Part shown: in pieces, positions 29,338 to 37,240 of the stretch | Layout: the number at the start of each line of letters is the position of its first letter | How positions within the stretch are numbered: position 1 is the first letter of the stretch | NCBI RefSeq assembly: GCF_025145285.1 | Contig: NZ_CP102251.1 | Location: 2,170,001 to 2,234,000, forward strand | DNA length: 64,000 nt | Direction of reading: 5' to 3' | Source: Alistipes onderdonkii | GTDB lineage: Bacteria > Bacteroidota > Bacteroidia > Bacteroidales > Rikenellaceae | Translations under genes and position numbers: made by a program | The notes under the pieces: generated by a model | What the model was told of the DNA's origin: nothing | The model's database searches: none | What the model saw: only the letters and a program-made list of their open reading frames with translations

Positions 29338-29368
29338 AAAAAAGGAGAACCAAAGGTTCTCCTTTTTT
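29338..29368 (-). terminator. Rho-independent terminator of rpsF-rpsR-rplI
   Basis: Perfect 14-bp inverted repeat AAAAAAGGAGAACC / GGTTCTCCTTTTTT with a 3-nt loop. T-tracts occur on both strands. It lies about 50 bp past the rplI stop. A C10 run at 29397-29406 lies between. Confidence 0.9.
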
Positions 29369-29416
29369 CATTGGATGGGGTGCAGTCGCGAACCTGCCCC
29401 CCCCCCGGTTTGCGCA

Positions 29417-29857
29417 TTATTCTGCGGCGGTAACCGAGAATTTGATGACTGCCTTGACCTCCTTGTGGAGTTTGGCGGTTGCTTCGTATTCGCCGACGGT
29501 CTTGATGCCCTCTACGGCGATCAGCTTGCGGTCGAGTTCGATGCCTTTGGCAGCCAGGGCCTCGGCCAGGTCGGTGGCGGTAACCGTACCGAAGAGCTTG
29601 CCCTCCTCGGCCTTCACGGCCAGCGTGAGCGGCAGGTTGGCGATGGTCTCGGCGAGTGCCTGTGCGTCGGCAAGGATCTTGGCGTCCTTGTGGGCGCGCT
29701 GGCGGAGGTTCTCGGCGAGCACCTTCTTGGCGGATGCGGTGGCAGCCTTTGCGTAACCCTGGGGAATCAGGTAGTTGTTCGCATAACCGGGCTTTACGGT
29801 CACGATGTCGTTGGCGTAGCCCAGGTTTTCCATATCTTTGATCAGAATAACTTCCAT
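29417..29857 (-). CDS. rplI: 50S ribosomal protein L9
   Basis: 146 aa. Starts MEVILIKDMENLGYANDIV, the typical L9 N-domain with VKPGYANNYLIPQGYA, then the long connecting helix (residues about 40-75) and a C-terminal rRNA-binding domain. Binds 23S rRNA. Third gene of the rpsF-rpsR-rplI operon, 18 bp after rpsR. A longer open frame in another frame covers the same DNA and is a shadow. Confidence 0.98.
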   Translation of the reverse strand: MEVILIKDMENLGYANDIVTVKPGYANNYLIPQGYAKAATASAKKVLAENLRQRAHKDAKILADAQALAETIANLPLTLAVKAEEGKLFGTVTATDLAEALAAKGIELDRKLIAVEGIKTVGEYEATAKLHKEVKAVIKFSVTAAE

Positions 29858-29875
29858 TGTCTCTTCCTCCTTTAA

Positions 29876-30154
29876 TTATTTCATGCAATCGGTTACGAAG
29901 GGCAGGATGGCGAGGTGACGCGCACGCTTCACGGCCTGGGCCACCTTCTTCTGGAACTTCTGCGAAGTACCCGTCAGGCGGCGGGGAAGGATCTTACCCT
30001 GCTCGTTGAGGAATTTCTTGAGGAACTCCCCGTCCTTGTAATCCACGTATTTGATGCCGAGCTTCTTGAAACGGCAGTATTTCTTTTTCTTGACGTCGAC
30101 CGATACCGGGTTGAGGTAGCGGATTTCAGACTGTGCTTTGTTCTCCTGTGCCAT
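29876..30154 (-). CDS. rpsR: 30S ribosomal protein S18
   Basis: 92 aa, with the S18 core KKKKYCRFKKLGIKYVDYKD, KFLNEQGKILPRRLTGTSQK and RARHLAILPFV. Together with S6 it binds the platform of the 30S subunit. Sits 3 bp after rpsF and 18 bp before rplI, the standard bacterial order. Confidence 0.98.
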   Translation of the reverse strand: MAQENKAQSEIRYLNPVSVDVKKKKYCRFKKLGIKYVDYKDGEFLKKFLNEQGKILPRRLTGTSQKFQKKVAQAVKRARHLAILPFVTDCMK

Positions 30155-30157
30155 GGT

Positions 30158-30502
30158 TTACTCCTCCTGTTTGTTAGAAAGTTTTGCACGACGCTTCTCC
30201 GAGTATTCCACGGCGAACTTGTCCTGCTTGAAAGTAAGGAAACGGATGATGCGCTCGTCGCGGCGGTACTGCGTTTCGAGCGTGCCTATGAGCGAGCCTT
30301 CGCCCGTGAACTCGACCAGGAAGTAAAAACCGGTGGTCTTCTTCTGAATAGGGTAGGCGAGCTTGCGAAGGCCCCACGACTCCTTGTTCACAATCTGACC
30401 GCCGTTCTCGGTGATGACACCCTGGAATTTGTCAGCGACCTCCTGCACCTGTGCATCGGACAGAACCGGCGTGACAATGAAAACGGTTTCGTAATTGTTC
30501 AT
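30158..30502 (-). CDS. rpsF: 30S ribosomal protein S6
   Basis: 114 aa. MNNYETVFIVTPVLSDAQV start, IVNKESWGLRKLAYPIQKK and FYFLVEFTG strands of the ferredoxin-like S6 fold. First gene of the operon, with its promoter at 30544-30574 and a leader of about 35 nt. S6-S18 autoregulation through a leader RNA is known in other bacteria; I did not identify that structure here. Confidence 0.98.
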   Translation of the reverse strand: MNNYETVFIVTPVLSDAQVQEVADKFQGVITENGGQIVNKESWGLRKLAYPIQKKTTGFYFLVEFTGEGSLIGTLETQYRRDERIIRFLTFKQDKFAVEYSEKRRAKLSNKQEE

Positions 30503-30543
30503 AATACGTATTAAAATTAGTTAATTGTCCCTCAATGGGGTTG

Positions 30544-30574
30544 CAAATATACGGATTATTTGTAAAATAGCAAA
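30544..30574 (-). promoter_or_regulatory. Promoter of rpsF operon
   Basis: Minus-strand TTTG (30571-30574), 19-bp spacer, then TATATTTG (30544-30551). This is a full match to the Bacteroidetes sigma-ABfr-type consensus. Confidence 0.8.
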
Positions 30575-30805
30575 GCCGCGCACCTTTTTTTCGGTTTTAT
30601 CGCCGTATCTTTGAGCCGATTCCGCCGCCGGGGTCAGTCCCGGGTGTACGGACAGCGGCCGCAAAGGCGGGGAAAGTGCCGGGGCGTGTCTGCCTCCGGA
30701 GCCGGAAACGGGCGGTGCCGGCCCTCGCCCTGCTGCGGAAAAGGGGATGGAAATGGAGCCCGGAACAGGATTTGCCCCGGGTTTCGGCGGTCGGCCGGCG
30801 GCGGC
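30575..30805. other. GC-rich spacer between adk and the rpsF promoter
   Basis: About 230 bp with no supported gene. A plus-strand TATCTTTG at 30606-30613 looks like a -7 element, but nothing convincing is downstream on that strand; adk runs the other way. Confidence 0.4.
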
Positions 30806-31381
30806 CTATTGCAACTGGTCGATCACGTCGGTGATGCGCGAGAAGACCTCCTCCATCGAACCCGTGCCGTTGACCGAGGCGTATTTGCCCCGGGCGGCGT
30901 AGTAGTCCGAGACGACGGCGGTCTGCTGGCGGTAGACGTCGAGGCGGCCGCGGATCACCTCCTCGGAGGCGTCGTCGGCGCGTCCCGAATCCTTGCCGCG
31001 GAGCAGGATGCGCTGGACGAGCTCCTCTTCGGGGACGTGGATGTCGACCATGATGTCGACCTTCAGCCCGTGCCGGGCGAGGAGCTTGTCGAACTCCTCG
31101 GCCTGTACCGTGGTGCGGGGGAAGCCGTCGAAGATACAGCCCTTGGCATGTTTGTGCTGGGCGACATAGTTGGCGACCATGCCGATGACGATTTCGTCGG
31201 GGGCCAGTTTGCCAGCCTCGATGTAAGATTCCATGCTGCGTCCGAGTTCCGTGCCGCGGCGGATCTCGTCGCGGATAACCTCGCCCGTCGAGACATGCTC
31301 GATGCCGTAGTGTGCTTTGAGCCGTTGTGCCTGCGTGCCTTTGCCGCAGCCCGGCGCACCGAATAAGACGATGTTTATCAT
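30806..31381 (-). CDS. adk: Adenylate kinase
   Basis: 191 aa from the ATG at 31381, giving MINIVLFGAPGCGKGTQAQR with the P-loop GAPGCGKGT directly at the N-terminus. The open frame extends 11 codons upstream, through the promoter, and is rejected. Further motifs: GCIFDGFPRTTVQAEEFD and the R-R-DD loop region near GKDSGRADDASEEV. The LID is short and lacks the four-Cys zinc site. Interconverts ATP+AMP and 2 ADP. Divergent from thiL across 94 bp. Confidence 0.97.
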   Translation of the reverse strand: MINIVLFGAPGCGKGTQAQRLKAHYGIEHVSTGEVIRDEIRRGTELGRSMESYIEAGKLAPDEIVIGMVANYVAQHKHAKGCIFDGFPRTTVQAEEFDKLLARHGLKVDIMVDIHVPEEELVQRILLRGKDSGRADDASEEVIRGRLDVYRQQTAVVSDYYAARGKYASVNGTGSMEEVFSRITDVIDQLQ

Positions 31382-31411
31382 ATGTAGAAGCCGAATTTGG
31401 GATTTACCGGA

Positions 31412-31419
31412 CAAAAATA
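31412..31419 (-). promoter_or_regulatory. -7 promoter element for adk
   Basis: Minus-strand TATTTTTG matches TAnnTTTG and gives a leader of about 25 nt. It is divergent from, and interleaved with, the thiL promoter. Confidence 0.55.
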
Positions 31420-31428
31420 CGCTAAATT

Positions 31429-31459
31429 TTTGGGAAAGAGTAAAGAATCCGTAATTTTG
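31429..31459 (+). promoter_or_regulatory. Promoter of thiL
   Basis: TTTG (31429-31432), 19-bp spacer, TAATTTTG (31452-31459): a full Bacteroidetes promoter, about 10-12 nt of leader before the thiL ATG. Confidence 0.8.
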
Positions 31460-31475
31460 TAAAAAAATTTATAAT

Positions 31476-32513
31476 ATGGAAAAGAAACGACGCACCGAAA
31501 TCGCCGAGCTGGGTGAATTCGGCCTGATAGACCTGTTGACCAGAGGGTTCGACCCGGCGGACGCTTCGACGCTCCGCGCTGCGGGCGACGATGCGGCGGT
31601 CGTCATGCCGCCGTCCGGCGAGGCGGTGCTCTGTTCGACGGACGCACTGCTGGAGGGCATAGACTTCGACCTGACCTATTTTCCCCTCAGGCACCTGGGA
31701 TACAAGGCCGTGACGGTGGCCGCGAGCGATATACTGGCGATGAACGCACTGCCTTCGCAGCTGATGGTGTCGCTCGGCGTGTCGTCCAAAATGTCGGTGG
31801 AGGCGTTGCAGGATCTGTACGAGGGGATTGCCTTCGCGTGCAGGGAGCAGGGGATCGACCTCGTGGGGGGCGATACGAAGGCTTCGATGACCGGACTGGT
31901 GCTGGGCCTCACGGCGCTGGGACATGCCCCGAAGGAGAAGGTCGTGTCGCGCGGCGGCGCACAGCAGAACGACCTGATCTGTATTTCGGGCAACCTCGGT
32001 GCGGCGTATATGGGGCTGCGGCTGCTGGAGCGCGAGAAGCGGGTGCTCGCAGACGTGAAAGACCCGGAACCGAAGTTCGCAGGGTACGAATACCTGCTGG
32101 AGAAGTATCTCAAGCCGCGCCTGCGCAAGGACATTGTGGAGGCATTGGCCGAGGAGGGCATCGTACCGACGTCGATGATCGACCTTTCGGACGGGCTTTC
32201 CAGCGACCTGATGCAGATTTGCAAGGCGTCGAAATGCGGGGCCCGCATATACCTCGACCGGATTCCTATCGCAAGGCAGACCTATGCCTTGGCGGAGGAA
32301 CTGAATGCCGACCCGGTCGTGGCGGCGCTCAACGGCGGTGAAGATCACGAATTGCTGTTCACGGTGCCGCTGGCCTTGCAGGAGCAGGTGATGCGCATGG
32401 GGTGCGTCGATGTCATCGGCCACATAACGCCCGAGTCGACGGGGGTATACCTGGTGACGCCCGACGGCGCGGATATCCGCCTCAAGGCGCAGGGCTTTCC
32501 CGAAAAGGAGTGA
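31476..32513 (+). CDS. thiL: Thiamine-monophosphate kinase
   Basis: 345 aa member of the PurM-like ATP-binding family. Seen: ELGEFGLIDLLT start, AAGDDAAV, STDALLEGIDFDL metal-binding Asp cluster, KAVTVAASDILAMNALPSQL, GGDTKAS and the late DLSDGLSSDL motif. It phosphorylates thiamine monophosphate to thiamine diphosphate, the last step of the cofactor pathway. Monocistronic by appearance, with a hairpin 106 bp after the stop. Confidence 0.96.
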   Translation: MEKKRRTEIAELGEFGLIDLLTRGFDPADASTLRAAGDDAAVVMPPSGEAVLCSTDALLEGIDFDLTYFPLRHLGYKAVTVAASDILAMNALPSQLMVSLGVSSKMSVEALQDLYEGIAFACREQGIDLVGGDTKASMTGLVLGLTALGHAPKEKVVSRGGAQQNDLICISGNLGAAYMGLRLLEREKRVLADVKDPEPKFAGYEYLLEKYLKPRLRKDIVEALAEEGIVPTSMIDLSDGLSSDLMQICKASKCGARIYLDRIPIARQTYALAEELNADPVVAALNGGEDHELLFTVPLALQEQVMRMGCVDVIGHITPESTGVYLVTPDGADIRLKAQGFPEKE

Positions 32514-32618
32514 TTCCGGGGACGGATCCGGGTTTTCCGGGCGGGAGTGAGGCCGCCGGAGGATCAGGACTCCCGGGAAAGGTAGGGCCGCGCGGGGATG
32601 CCCGGCGGGGAAAAACGG

Positions 32619-32646
32619 AAGCCGTCCGCAGCGATGCGGACGGCTT
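32619..32646. terminator. Bidirectional terminator-like hairpin after thiL
   Basis: Perfect 12-bp stem AAGCCGTCCGCA / TGCGGACGGCTT with a GCGA loop. The T-tract is better on the minus strand (GTTTTTCC beyond the stem), so it may also stop read-through from rpsT. Confidence 0.7.
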
Positions 32647-32690
32647 TGTCGTACAAGGCGTATTCGGGAGCCAGGTGCGGTGTGGAACGT

Positions 32691-32743
32691 GCGGTAAGCG
32701 GTAAGCGGTAAGCGGTAAGCGGTGAGCGGTGAGCGGTGTGCGG
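32691..32743. repeat. 7-bp tandem repeat (GCGGTAA/GCGGTGA)
   Basis: Four copies of GCGGTAA, two of GCGGTGA and one GCGGTGT followed by GCGG, head to tail. Non-coding. Confidence 0.9.
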
Positions 32744-32942
32744 CGTGGGGCGTGCCTTGAGTCTTGTGCGGGGGTGCCGGGAGGATTGTCCGTCTGCCGT
32801 GCCGTGCGGGCCGGCGTGGGTGCTGTTCCCGGGGACGGGCGCCGTGTGACGGGAGCGGAGTGTGCCGTGTATGCCGGAACGTATGTGTGCGCTGTGCCCG
32901 GGCTGGCGGGACGGTGGCAGATACCGTTGCTTGGCGCAGGGG

Positions 32943-32972
32943 AATAAAAAAAGCTGCCACAGGGGCAGCTTC
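32943..32972 (-). terminator. Rho-independent terminator of rpsT
   Basis: Minus-strand stem AAGCTGCC / GGCAGCTT with a short loop, followed by a T-run. Lies 20 bp past the rpsT stop. Confidence 0.9.
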
Positions 32973-32992
32973 TGGCTTTGCATCCGGCCGGA

Positions 32993-33244
32993 TTAAAGTG
33001 CGTTCACGTGCAGCTGGAGGGCGCTCTTCAGGTTTGCGGCCTTGTTCTTGTGCACGATATTGTGCTTGGCGAGCTTGTCCAGCATGGTGGTTACCTTGGG
33101 GAGCAGGGCTTCGGCGGCACTCTTCTCCGAGGTGTTGCGCAGTGCTTTCACGGCATTACGTGCTGTCTTGTGGTACAGACGGTTGTGGGCACGCTTGGCC
33201 GCGGTCTGGCGAATGCGTTTTTTCGATGACTTATGGTTTGCCAT
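32993..33244 (-). CDS. rpsT: 30S ribosomal protein S20
   Basis: 83 aa. MANHKSSKKRIRQTAAKRAH is the canonical S20 start, followed by a three-helix bundle rich in Lys/Arg/Ala and a closing KSALQLHVNAL. Binds 16S rRNA. Monocistronic with its own terminator. Confidence 0.98.
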   Translation of the reverse strand: MANHKSSKKRIRQTAAKRAHNRLYHKTARNAVKALRNTSEKSAAEALLPKVTTMLDKLAKHNIVHKNKAANLKSALQLHVNAL

Positions 33245-33432
33245 AATTCTGTGTTTTTTATTTTTTACTTTTTCAGTTGCTAAATCGGTTCCAGCCGTGG
33301 CTGTGTGCGGATAGGCCTGAAGCCCGCTCCTTGAAAAGTATTCACCCGTAGAGGCCTGCCGTTTTTGCTGTCCCGGTTGCCGGTCGGGAGCCCCCCCCCG
33401 GTTCCGTGCCGCTCCGCAGCCCTCCTCGTTCG

Positions 33433-33504
33433 TAGCCCATAGGAGAGTCGAACTCCTCTTTCAAGAATGAAAATCTTGCGTCCTAACCGATAGACGAATG
33501 GGCC
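33433..33504 (-). tRNA. tRNA-Glu (UUC)
   Basis: On the minus strand, GGCCCAT pairs with ATGGGCT (G1-U72 wobble), followed by discriminator A. The anticodon arm is CAAGA-TTTTCAT-TCTTG, so the anticodon is TTC. The T-arm has GTTCGAC. No CCA is encoded. Confidence 0.95.
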
Positions 33505-33547
33505 AATACCACTATCGCATACCCCCGAAAGGGTGACTTTAGCGGTG

Positions 33548-33555
33548 CAAAGGTA
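33548..33555 (-). promoter_or_regulatory. -7 promoter element for tRNA-Glu
   Basis: Minus-strand TACCTTTG, about 44 bp upstream of the mature tRNA 5' end. Confidence 0.5.
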
Positions 33556-33604
33556 AATAAAAAAGTGAGTTTAACAAAAAATTGGCGGAAAAATATTGGA
33601 TATT

Positions 33605-34423
33605 CTATTTTTTTGCGAGCCGGATGGTCAGCGTCGCAGGGTCGAACGAGATGCCCGCGCCGGCGAAAAGCCGTTCGATATGGCCGCTCGCCGCCATGTC
33701 GGCCGCCGACATGCAGTGCAGTGCGGGGGTGTCGATGAGCGCTGTGGCGTCGCAGAGCCCGAGCGCCACGTCGAGGTCGTGCGTCGAGAAGAAGATGCAT
33801 TTGCCCTCTTCGTGTGCCAGGCGGCGCAGCAGCGACGCCAGTTCGTAGCGGTTGGGAAGGTCGAGGAAGGCCGTGGGCTCGTCGAGCAGGATCACGGGGG
33901 TGTCCTGCGCCAGAGCGCGTGCGATCAGGATGCGCTGGCATTCGCCGTCGGACATGCGATCCATGGTCTTGCGGGCGAACGACGACATGCCCACCAGCGA
34001 GAGCGAGCGTGACACGATGTCGCGGTCGGCCTGCTGCATGTGCCCGATCCAGTTGGTGTAGGGCGCGCGGCCCAGGGCGACGACATCCTCGCAGGCCAGG
34101 TTGGCGATGCGTATCTTGTCGGTGGTGACGAAGCTGACGATGGAGGCGCGTTGCAGCGTGGTGAGCGCGGCGAGGGGCTTGCCGCAGAGCCGGATCTCGC
34201 CGGCGGCCGTGCCCAGCCCGGCGATCGCCCGCAGCAGGGTGCTTTTGCCCGTCCCGTTGCGGCCTATGAGCGCCGTGATCGACCCTTGCGGGAGCACGGC
34301 GTCGGCGTCGCGCAGCAGGACGCGGCGGCCGTAGGCGAGGGTGAGGCCGTGCAGCGAGATGCCCGGTGCCCCGGGTGCGGGGCCGGCGTGCGGTCGGGGG
34401 GTATGGAGGATGTCGGCTGCCAT
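33605..34423 (-). CDS. Metal-chelate (B12/haem/siderophore-type) ABC importer ATPase
   Basis: 272 aa, FecE/BtuD/HmuV group. Walker A GRNGTGKST, signature MSDGECQRILIARAL (SDGE instead of SGGQ, common in this group) and Walker B VILLDEP. Powers uptake through the adjacent permease. The start ATG (34421-34423) abuts the permease stop (34425-34427), so translation is coupled. It is the last gene of a four-gene operon. Confidence 0.93.
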   Translation of the reverse strand: MAADILHTPRPHAGPAPGAPGISLHGLTLAYGRRVLLRDADAVLPQGSITALIGRNGTGKSTLLRAIAGLGTAAGEIRLCGKPLAALTTLQRASIVSFVTTDKIRIANLACEDVVALGRAPYTNWIGHMQQADRDIVSRSLSLVGMSSFARKTMDRMSDGECQRILIARALAQDTPVILLDEPTAFLDLPNRYELASLLRRLAHEEGKCIFFSTHDLDVALGLCDATALIDTPALHCMSAADMAASGHIERLFAGAGISFDPATLTIRLAKK

Positions 34424-34424
34424 T

Positions 34425-35432
34425 TTAGAAGAGGTTGCGGTTGCGGACGACGACGATGATGACCACCGGGATGCCCATCAGGGCCGTGACGGTGTTGATC
34501 GGCAGCGCCAGGGTTTTCGAAATGAGGTCGCAGACCAGCAGCAGGGCGGCGCCCGCGAGCATCGACCCCGGCATGAGGATGCGGTGGTCGGCGCTGGCGA
34601 AGAGCATGCGTGCCAGGTGCGGGACGGCCAGCCCGATGAAGCCCACGGGGCCGCAGAAGGCGGTGACGGTACCGGCCAGCAGTACGGTGGAGAGGAACAG
34701 CAGCGTACGGGTGCGTTGCACGTTGAGCCCCATCGTGCGGGCATAGTTTTCGCCCAGCAGCAGCAGGTTGAGCGGCTTGATGGCGGCGACGCTGAGCACG
34801 AGCCCCGCGGCGATGACCGGGAGCATCAGGGCGAGGTTGCCGCCCGTGACGTCGCCCAGCGACCCCATCGTCCAGATGACGAACGATTTGAGCGCCGCCT
34901 CGCTCGACAGGTATTGGAGTATCTCGACTACGGAACTGATGCCCGAGCCGAACATCATGCCCAGGATGAGGATGACCATGATGTCCTTGATGCGGCGGCT
35001 GACCGCCATCACGACCAGCAGCACGAGTGCCGCGCCGAGCCATGCCGCGCCGGCGATGCCGAGCGACTGCACGAACGAGTGCGCCGAGACGCCCAGCAGG
35101 GGAGCCCCCAGCAGGAACAGCGCTACGCCCAGCCCGGCGCCCGAGCTGATGCCCAGCACATAGGGCCCGGCCAGCGGGTTGCGGAAAAGGGTCTGCATCT
35201 GCAGGCCGCTGGCGGCGAGCGCCGCGCCGGCCAGAAGTGCCGTGACGGCTTTGAGCAGCCGTATCCGCAGGATGATGTCCCGTATGGCGGGGTCGCAGTC
35301 GCCGCCCGTGAGTGCCGCCCAGATGTCGGCGGGCGCCACGGCGACCGAGCCGACCAGGAGGTCGGCCGTGAAGAGCACCACGGTCAGCAGCGCAAGCGCC
35401 GTGAAAAGAAATGTGGTTCTGCCGACTGCCAT
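34425..35432 (-). CDS. FecCD/BtuC-type ABC importer permease
   Basis: 335 aa inner-membrane protein with about ten hydrophobic segments. It has the family signatures SGLQMQTLFRNPLAGPYVLG and GPVGFIGLAVPHLARML. Forms the translocation pore for cobalamin, haem or ferric siderophore. It starts directly after the WG-repeat gene (0 bp gap) and is followed at 1 bp by the ATPase. The chelate cannot be told from this subunit. Confidence 0.95.
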   Translation of the reverse strand: MAVGRTTFLFTALALLTVVLFTADLLVGSVAVAPADIWAALTGGDCDPAIRDIILRIRLLKAVTALLAGAALAASGLQMQTLFRNPLAGPYVLGISSGAGLGVALFLLGAPLLGVSAHSFVQSLGIAGAAWLGAALVLLVVMAVSRRIKDIMVILILGMMFGSGISSVVEILQYLSSEAALKSFVIWTMGSLGDVTGGNLALMLPVIAAGLVLSVAAIKPLNLLLLGENYARTMGLNVQRTRTLLFLSTVLLAGTVTAFCGPVGFIGLAVPHLARMLFASADHRILMPGSMLAGAALLLVCDLISKTLALPINTVTALMGIPVVIIVVVRNRNLF

Positions 35433-35765
35433 TTAGCGGTACTGGAATTTGAAGGAGGTTTCGTAACGTACGTCGACGGGGACGCCGTTGGCCGTGCCGG
35501 GCGTCCACCTGGGGGATTTCTTCAGGGTGTCGATGGCGAAGACTTCATAGCCCTGCCGCACCATGGCGATGCCGTCGTGGAAAGGATAGGCCTTGGTATA
35601 CCGGCAGGGGATGGCTTCGGTGCCGTTGCGGTCGGCGAAGCCGTAGAGCGAACCCCGTTTGATGACGGCGCGCCCGTCCGAGAAGTAGCGGAACCACGGT
35701 TCCGCGCCCGATGCCGCCGTTTGCAGGCAGAGCAGAGCCGACAGGAGCATTGCGAGCCGTTTCAT
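35433..35765 (-). CDS. Small exported WG-repeat protein with TonB-C-terminal-like tail
   Basis: 110 aa with a signal peptide (to about residue 21). Residues 25-75 resemble a WG repeat pair (SDGRAVIKRGSLYGFADRNG and a following half repeat). The last about 30 residues (KKSPRWTPGTANGVPVDVRY) look like the end strands of the TonB C-terminal domain (compare the W-x-PG-x-x-NG-x-PV pattern). It overlaps the upstream binding-protein stop by 1 nt (TAATG) and abuts the permease start, so it is embedded in the operon. Function unknown; a periplasmic role near TonB-dependent uptake is an inference. Confidence 0.7.
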   Translation of the reverse strand: MKRLAMLLSALLCLQTAASGAEPWFRYFSDGRAVIKRGSLYGFADRNGTEAIPCRYTKAYPFHDGIAMVRQGYEVFAIDTLKKSPRWTPGTANGVPVDVRYETSFKFQYR

Positions 35766-36919
35766 TATTCGAGCCGTTTATAGTAGTAGAGTTCCGCGGT
35801 GTCGGCGGCTTGGGGATTGAAGACGGCGCACAGGTCGTGCAGCACCAGGTCGGGGCGTATGACGCCCGACTCCCAGAAATCGGAGCCTCCGGCAGGGGTC
35901 TGGCGGCGGTTGTTGTTGAAGACCTGCCGGTTGCGAACGGCGGGGACGTCCGCGAACTTGGGGTTCTGGGCCGTGAGTTCGGCCAGGGTATTGCACGGGC
36001 CGACGTTGATCCACGTGTCGGCGGCCGAGGCCAGCAGGTAGGCCTCTTCGAGGTCGACGGCGACCGAGGTGTCCGAGTTGTTTTTCGTGTAGACGTATTC
36101 GCCGCCGGCGTCTTCGATCAGGCGCACCATGAAACTCCGCGACGAGGGCATGAACCAGGTGTCGCGGTAGGGCGTGTTGAGCATCACTTTGGGGCGGGAA
36201 CCGCCGGCTGCCCCCGCGATTCGGGCCTTGAGCGCGTTGTAGCGTGCGGCGATCCCGCGGAAAGTCTCGGCACCCTTGTCGCGGACGTTGCACAGCTCGG
36301 CGGCCACCATCAGCCATTCGGCCTTGCCCAGAGGCGACTCTTCCATATAGTCCCCAATATATATATAAGGAATGCCCAGTTCGCGGAGTTTGCCCGTGAC
36401 GACGGTGTTTTCGCCCGTCACGCCGTAGAGCAGGACGAGGTCGGGCCGCATGGAGGCCAGCAGTTCGAAGTTGAGGTTGGTGTCGTATCCCACGTCGCGC
36501 ACTTCGCCGCAGTAGCGGTGTTCGTTGACGTAGGTGTTGCTGATGTAATCGATGCCCGAAACACCGGAGATGCGCCGCACCTCGCCCAGGGCGTCGAACA
36601 TGGCCACATGGCTCGAAGACATGCAGACGACGTGCCGCACGGGGGCTTTCACGACCTGGGCGTCGAGGCCCGCCGGGGCTTTGGCCCCCTCGCGCAGGAT
36701 GAGCAGGTGCTGCTCGACGTTGCCGGCTCCCTGCCACGGGTTGCGGACGGTGACCAGGGTCGCGGCGTCCTTGTCCGAGCCGCGGATGTCGAATCCCGAA
36801 GCATATTCGGGTGTGTAGACCTCGATTGTGAAATCTGCGGCAGAGCGCGTTGCGGAGCCTCCGCAGCCGCTGGCCAGGAACCCGAAGAATACCGCTATGA
36901 GAAGTGCGAATCGTTTCAT
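35765..36919 (-). CDS. BtuF/FecB-type ABC importer substrate-binding lipoprotein
   Basis: 384 aa from the ATG at 36919, which starts a lipoprotein signal (LLIAVFFGFLASGCGGS). The open frame runs on upstream across the tRNA-Pro gene, but that extension is antisense tRNA and is rejected. Two-lobed fold of the periplasmic-binding family III: HVVCMSSSHVAMFDALGEV, MRPDLVLLYGV, LGIPYIYIGDYME and GGSRPKVMLNTPYRDTWF. It delivers the metal chelate to the permease. First gene of the operon, with a -7 element at 36926-36933. Confidence 0.92.
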   Translation of the reverse strand: MKRFALLIAVFFGFLASGCGGSATRSAADFTIEVYTPEYASGFDIRGSDKDAATLVTVRNPWQGAGNVEQHLLILREGAKAPAGLDAQVVKAPVRHVVCMSSSHVAMFDALGEVRRISGVSGIDYISNTYVNEHRYCGEVRDVGYDTNLNFELLASMRPDLVLLYGVTGENTVVTGKLRELGIPYIYIGDYMEESPLGKAEWLMVAAELCNVRDKGAETFRGIAARYNALKARIAGAAGGSRPKVMLNTPYRDTWFMPSSRSFMVRLIEDAGGEYVYTKNNSDTSVAVDLEEAYLLASAADTWINVGPCNTLAELTAQNPKFADVPAVRNRQVFNNNRRQTPAGGSDFWESGVIRPDLVLHDLCAVFNPQAADTAELYYYKRLE

Positions 36920-36925
36920 TGAGGA

Positions 36926-36933
36926 CAAAATTA
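36926..36933 (-). promoter_or_regulatory. -7 promoter element directly at the start of the ABC importer operon
   Basis: Minus-strand TAATTTTG ends 6 bp before the ATG, which would place transcription start at or next to the start codon (leaderless mRNA). Confidence 0.45.
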
Positions 36934-36976
36934 GAAAAAAATCCCGCAGAAATGTGACGATTTGTGAAAAATACAC

Positions 36977-36984
36977 TATATTTG
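36977..36984 (+). promoter_or_regulatory. -7 promoter element for tRNA-Pro
   Basis: TATATTTG ends 15 bp upstream of the tRNA 5' end. Confidence 0.6.
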
Positions 36985-36999
36985 CACTCCGAAACGCTA

Positions 37000-37074
37000 C
37001 GGGGTGTAGCTCAGCCCGGTTAGAGTACGCGTCTGGGGGGCGCGTGGTCGCAAGTTCGAATCTTGTCACCCCGA
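37000..37074 (+). tRNA. tRNA-Pro (GGG), integration site of the adjacent element
   Basis: Acceptor stem CGGGGTG / CACCCCG with discriminator A. Anticodon arm CGCGT-CTGGGGG-GCGCG (one T-G pair), anticodon GGG. T-arm GTTCGAA. CCA is not encoded. The 3' part from 37032 is duplicated at 46306-46350. Confidence 0.96.
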
Positions 37075-37076
37075 CT
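37032..37076 (+). other. Left attachment repeat (inside tRNA-Pro)
   Basis: 45 bp running from the anticodon loop to 2 bp past the tRNA, identical to 46306-46350 and in the same orientation. This is the usual footprint of a tyrosine recombinase element targeting a tRNA 3' end. Confidence 0.9.
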
Positions 37077-37081
37077 GATGG

Positions 37082-37118
37082 AAAATCCTTGATATTTAAT
37101 CGAATATCAAGGATTTTT
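37082..37118 (+). terminator. Terminator after tRNA-Pro, supplied by the element
   Basis: Perfect 15-bp stem AAAATCCTTGATATT / AATATCAAGGATTTT, followed by T5. It lies 6 bp inside the element's left end. Confidence 0.85.
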
Positions 37119-37240
37119 CTTTTGTGATGTATAGCCAGAAAAGTGGCGGTGGTACACAAGTGGTACATAAATGGTCGCCATCCGAAAATTTTAGTCTCAG
37201 TCGTTAAGTATTTGGTTGTTGGGTAGTTGCTGTGTTTGGG

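Larger units (their letters stand above)
32514..32942. other. Gene-free GC-rich spacer between thiL and rpsT
   Basis: About 430 bp. It holds a hairpin (32619-32646), a 7-bp tandem repeat (32691-32743) and GC-rich sequence with no convincing coding signal. A 512-codon open frame across this region, antisense to thiL, is rejected as a shadow. Confidence 0.6.

Noticed and set aside
29397..29406. C-runs at 29397 (10), 33391 (9) and 52383 (8) as possible switches
   Set aside because: They are in intergenic DNA, not near promoters; only the run inside the regulator gene interrupts a reading frame.
30606..30613. TATCTTTG promoter-like element on the plus strand
   Set aside because: No gene follows on that strand and no -33 element is present; probably chance.
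31422..32960. 512-codon minus-strand frame over thiL and its downstream spacer
   Set aside because: Antisense to thiL; repetitive sequence (HTAHRSPLTAYRLPLTAY-like) derives from the 7-bp tandem repeat; no domain.
36920..37168. N-terminal extension of the substrate-binding protein across tRNA-Pro
   Set aside because: The extension is the antisense translation of the tRNA gene; the ATG at 36919 gives a proper lipoprotein signal.
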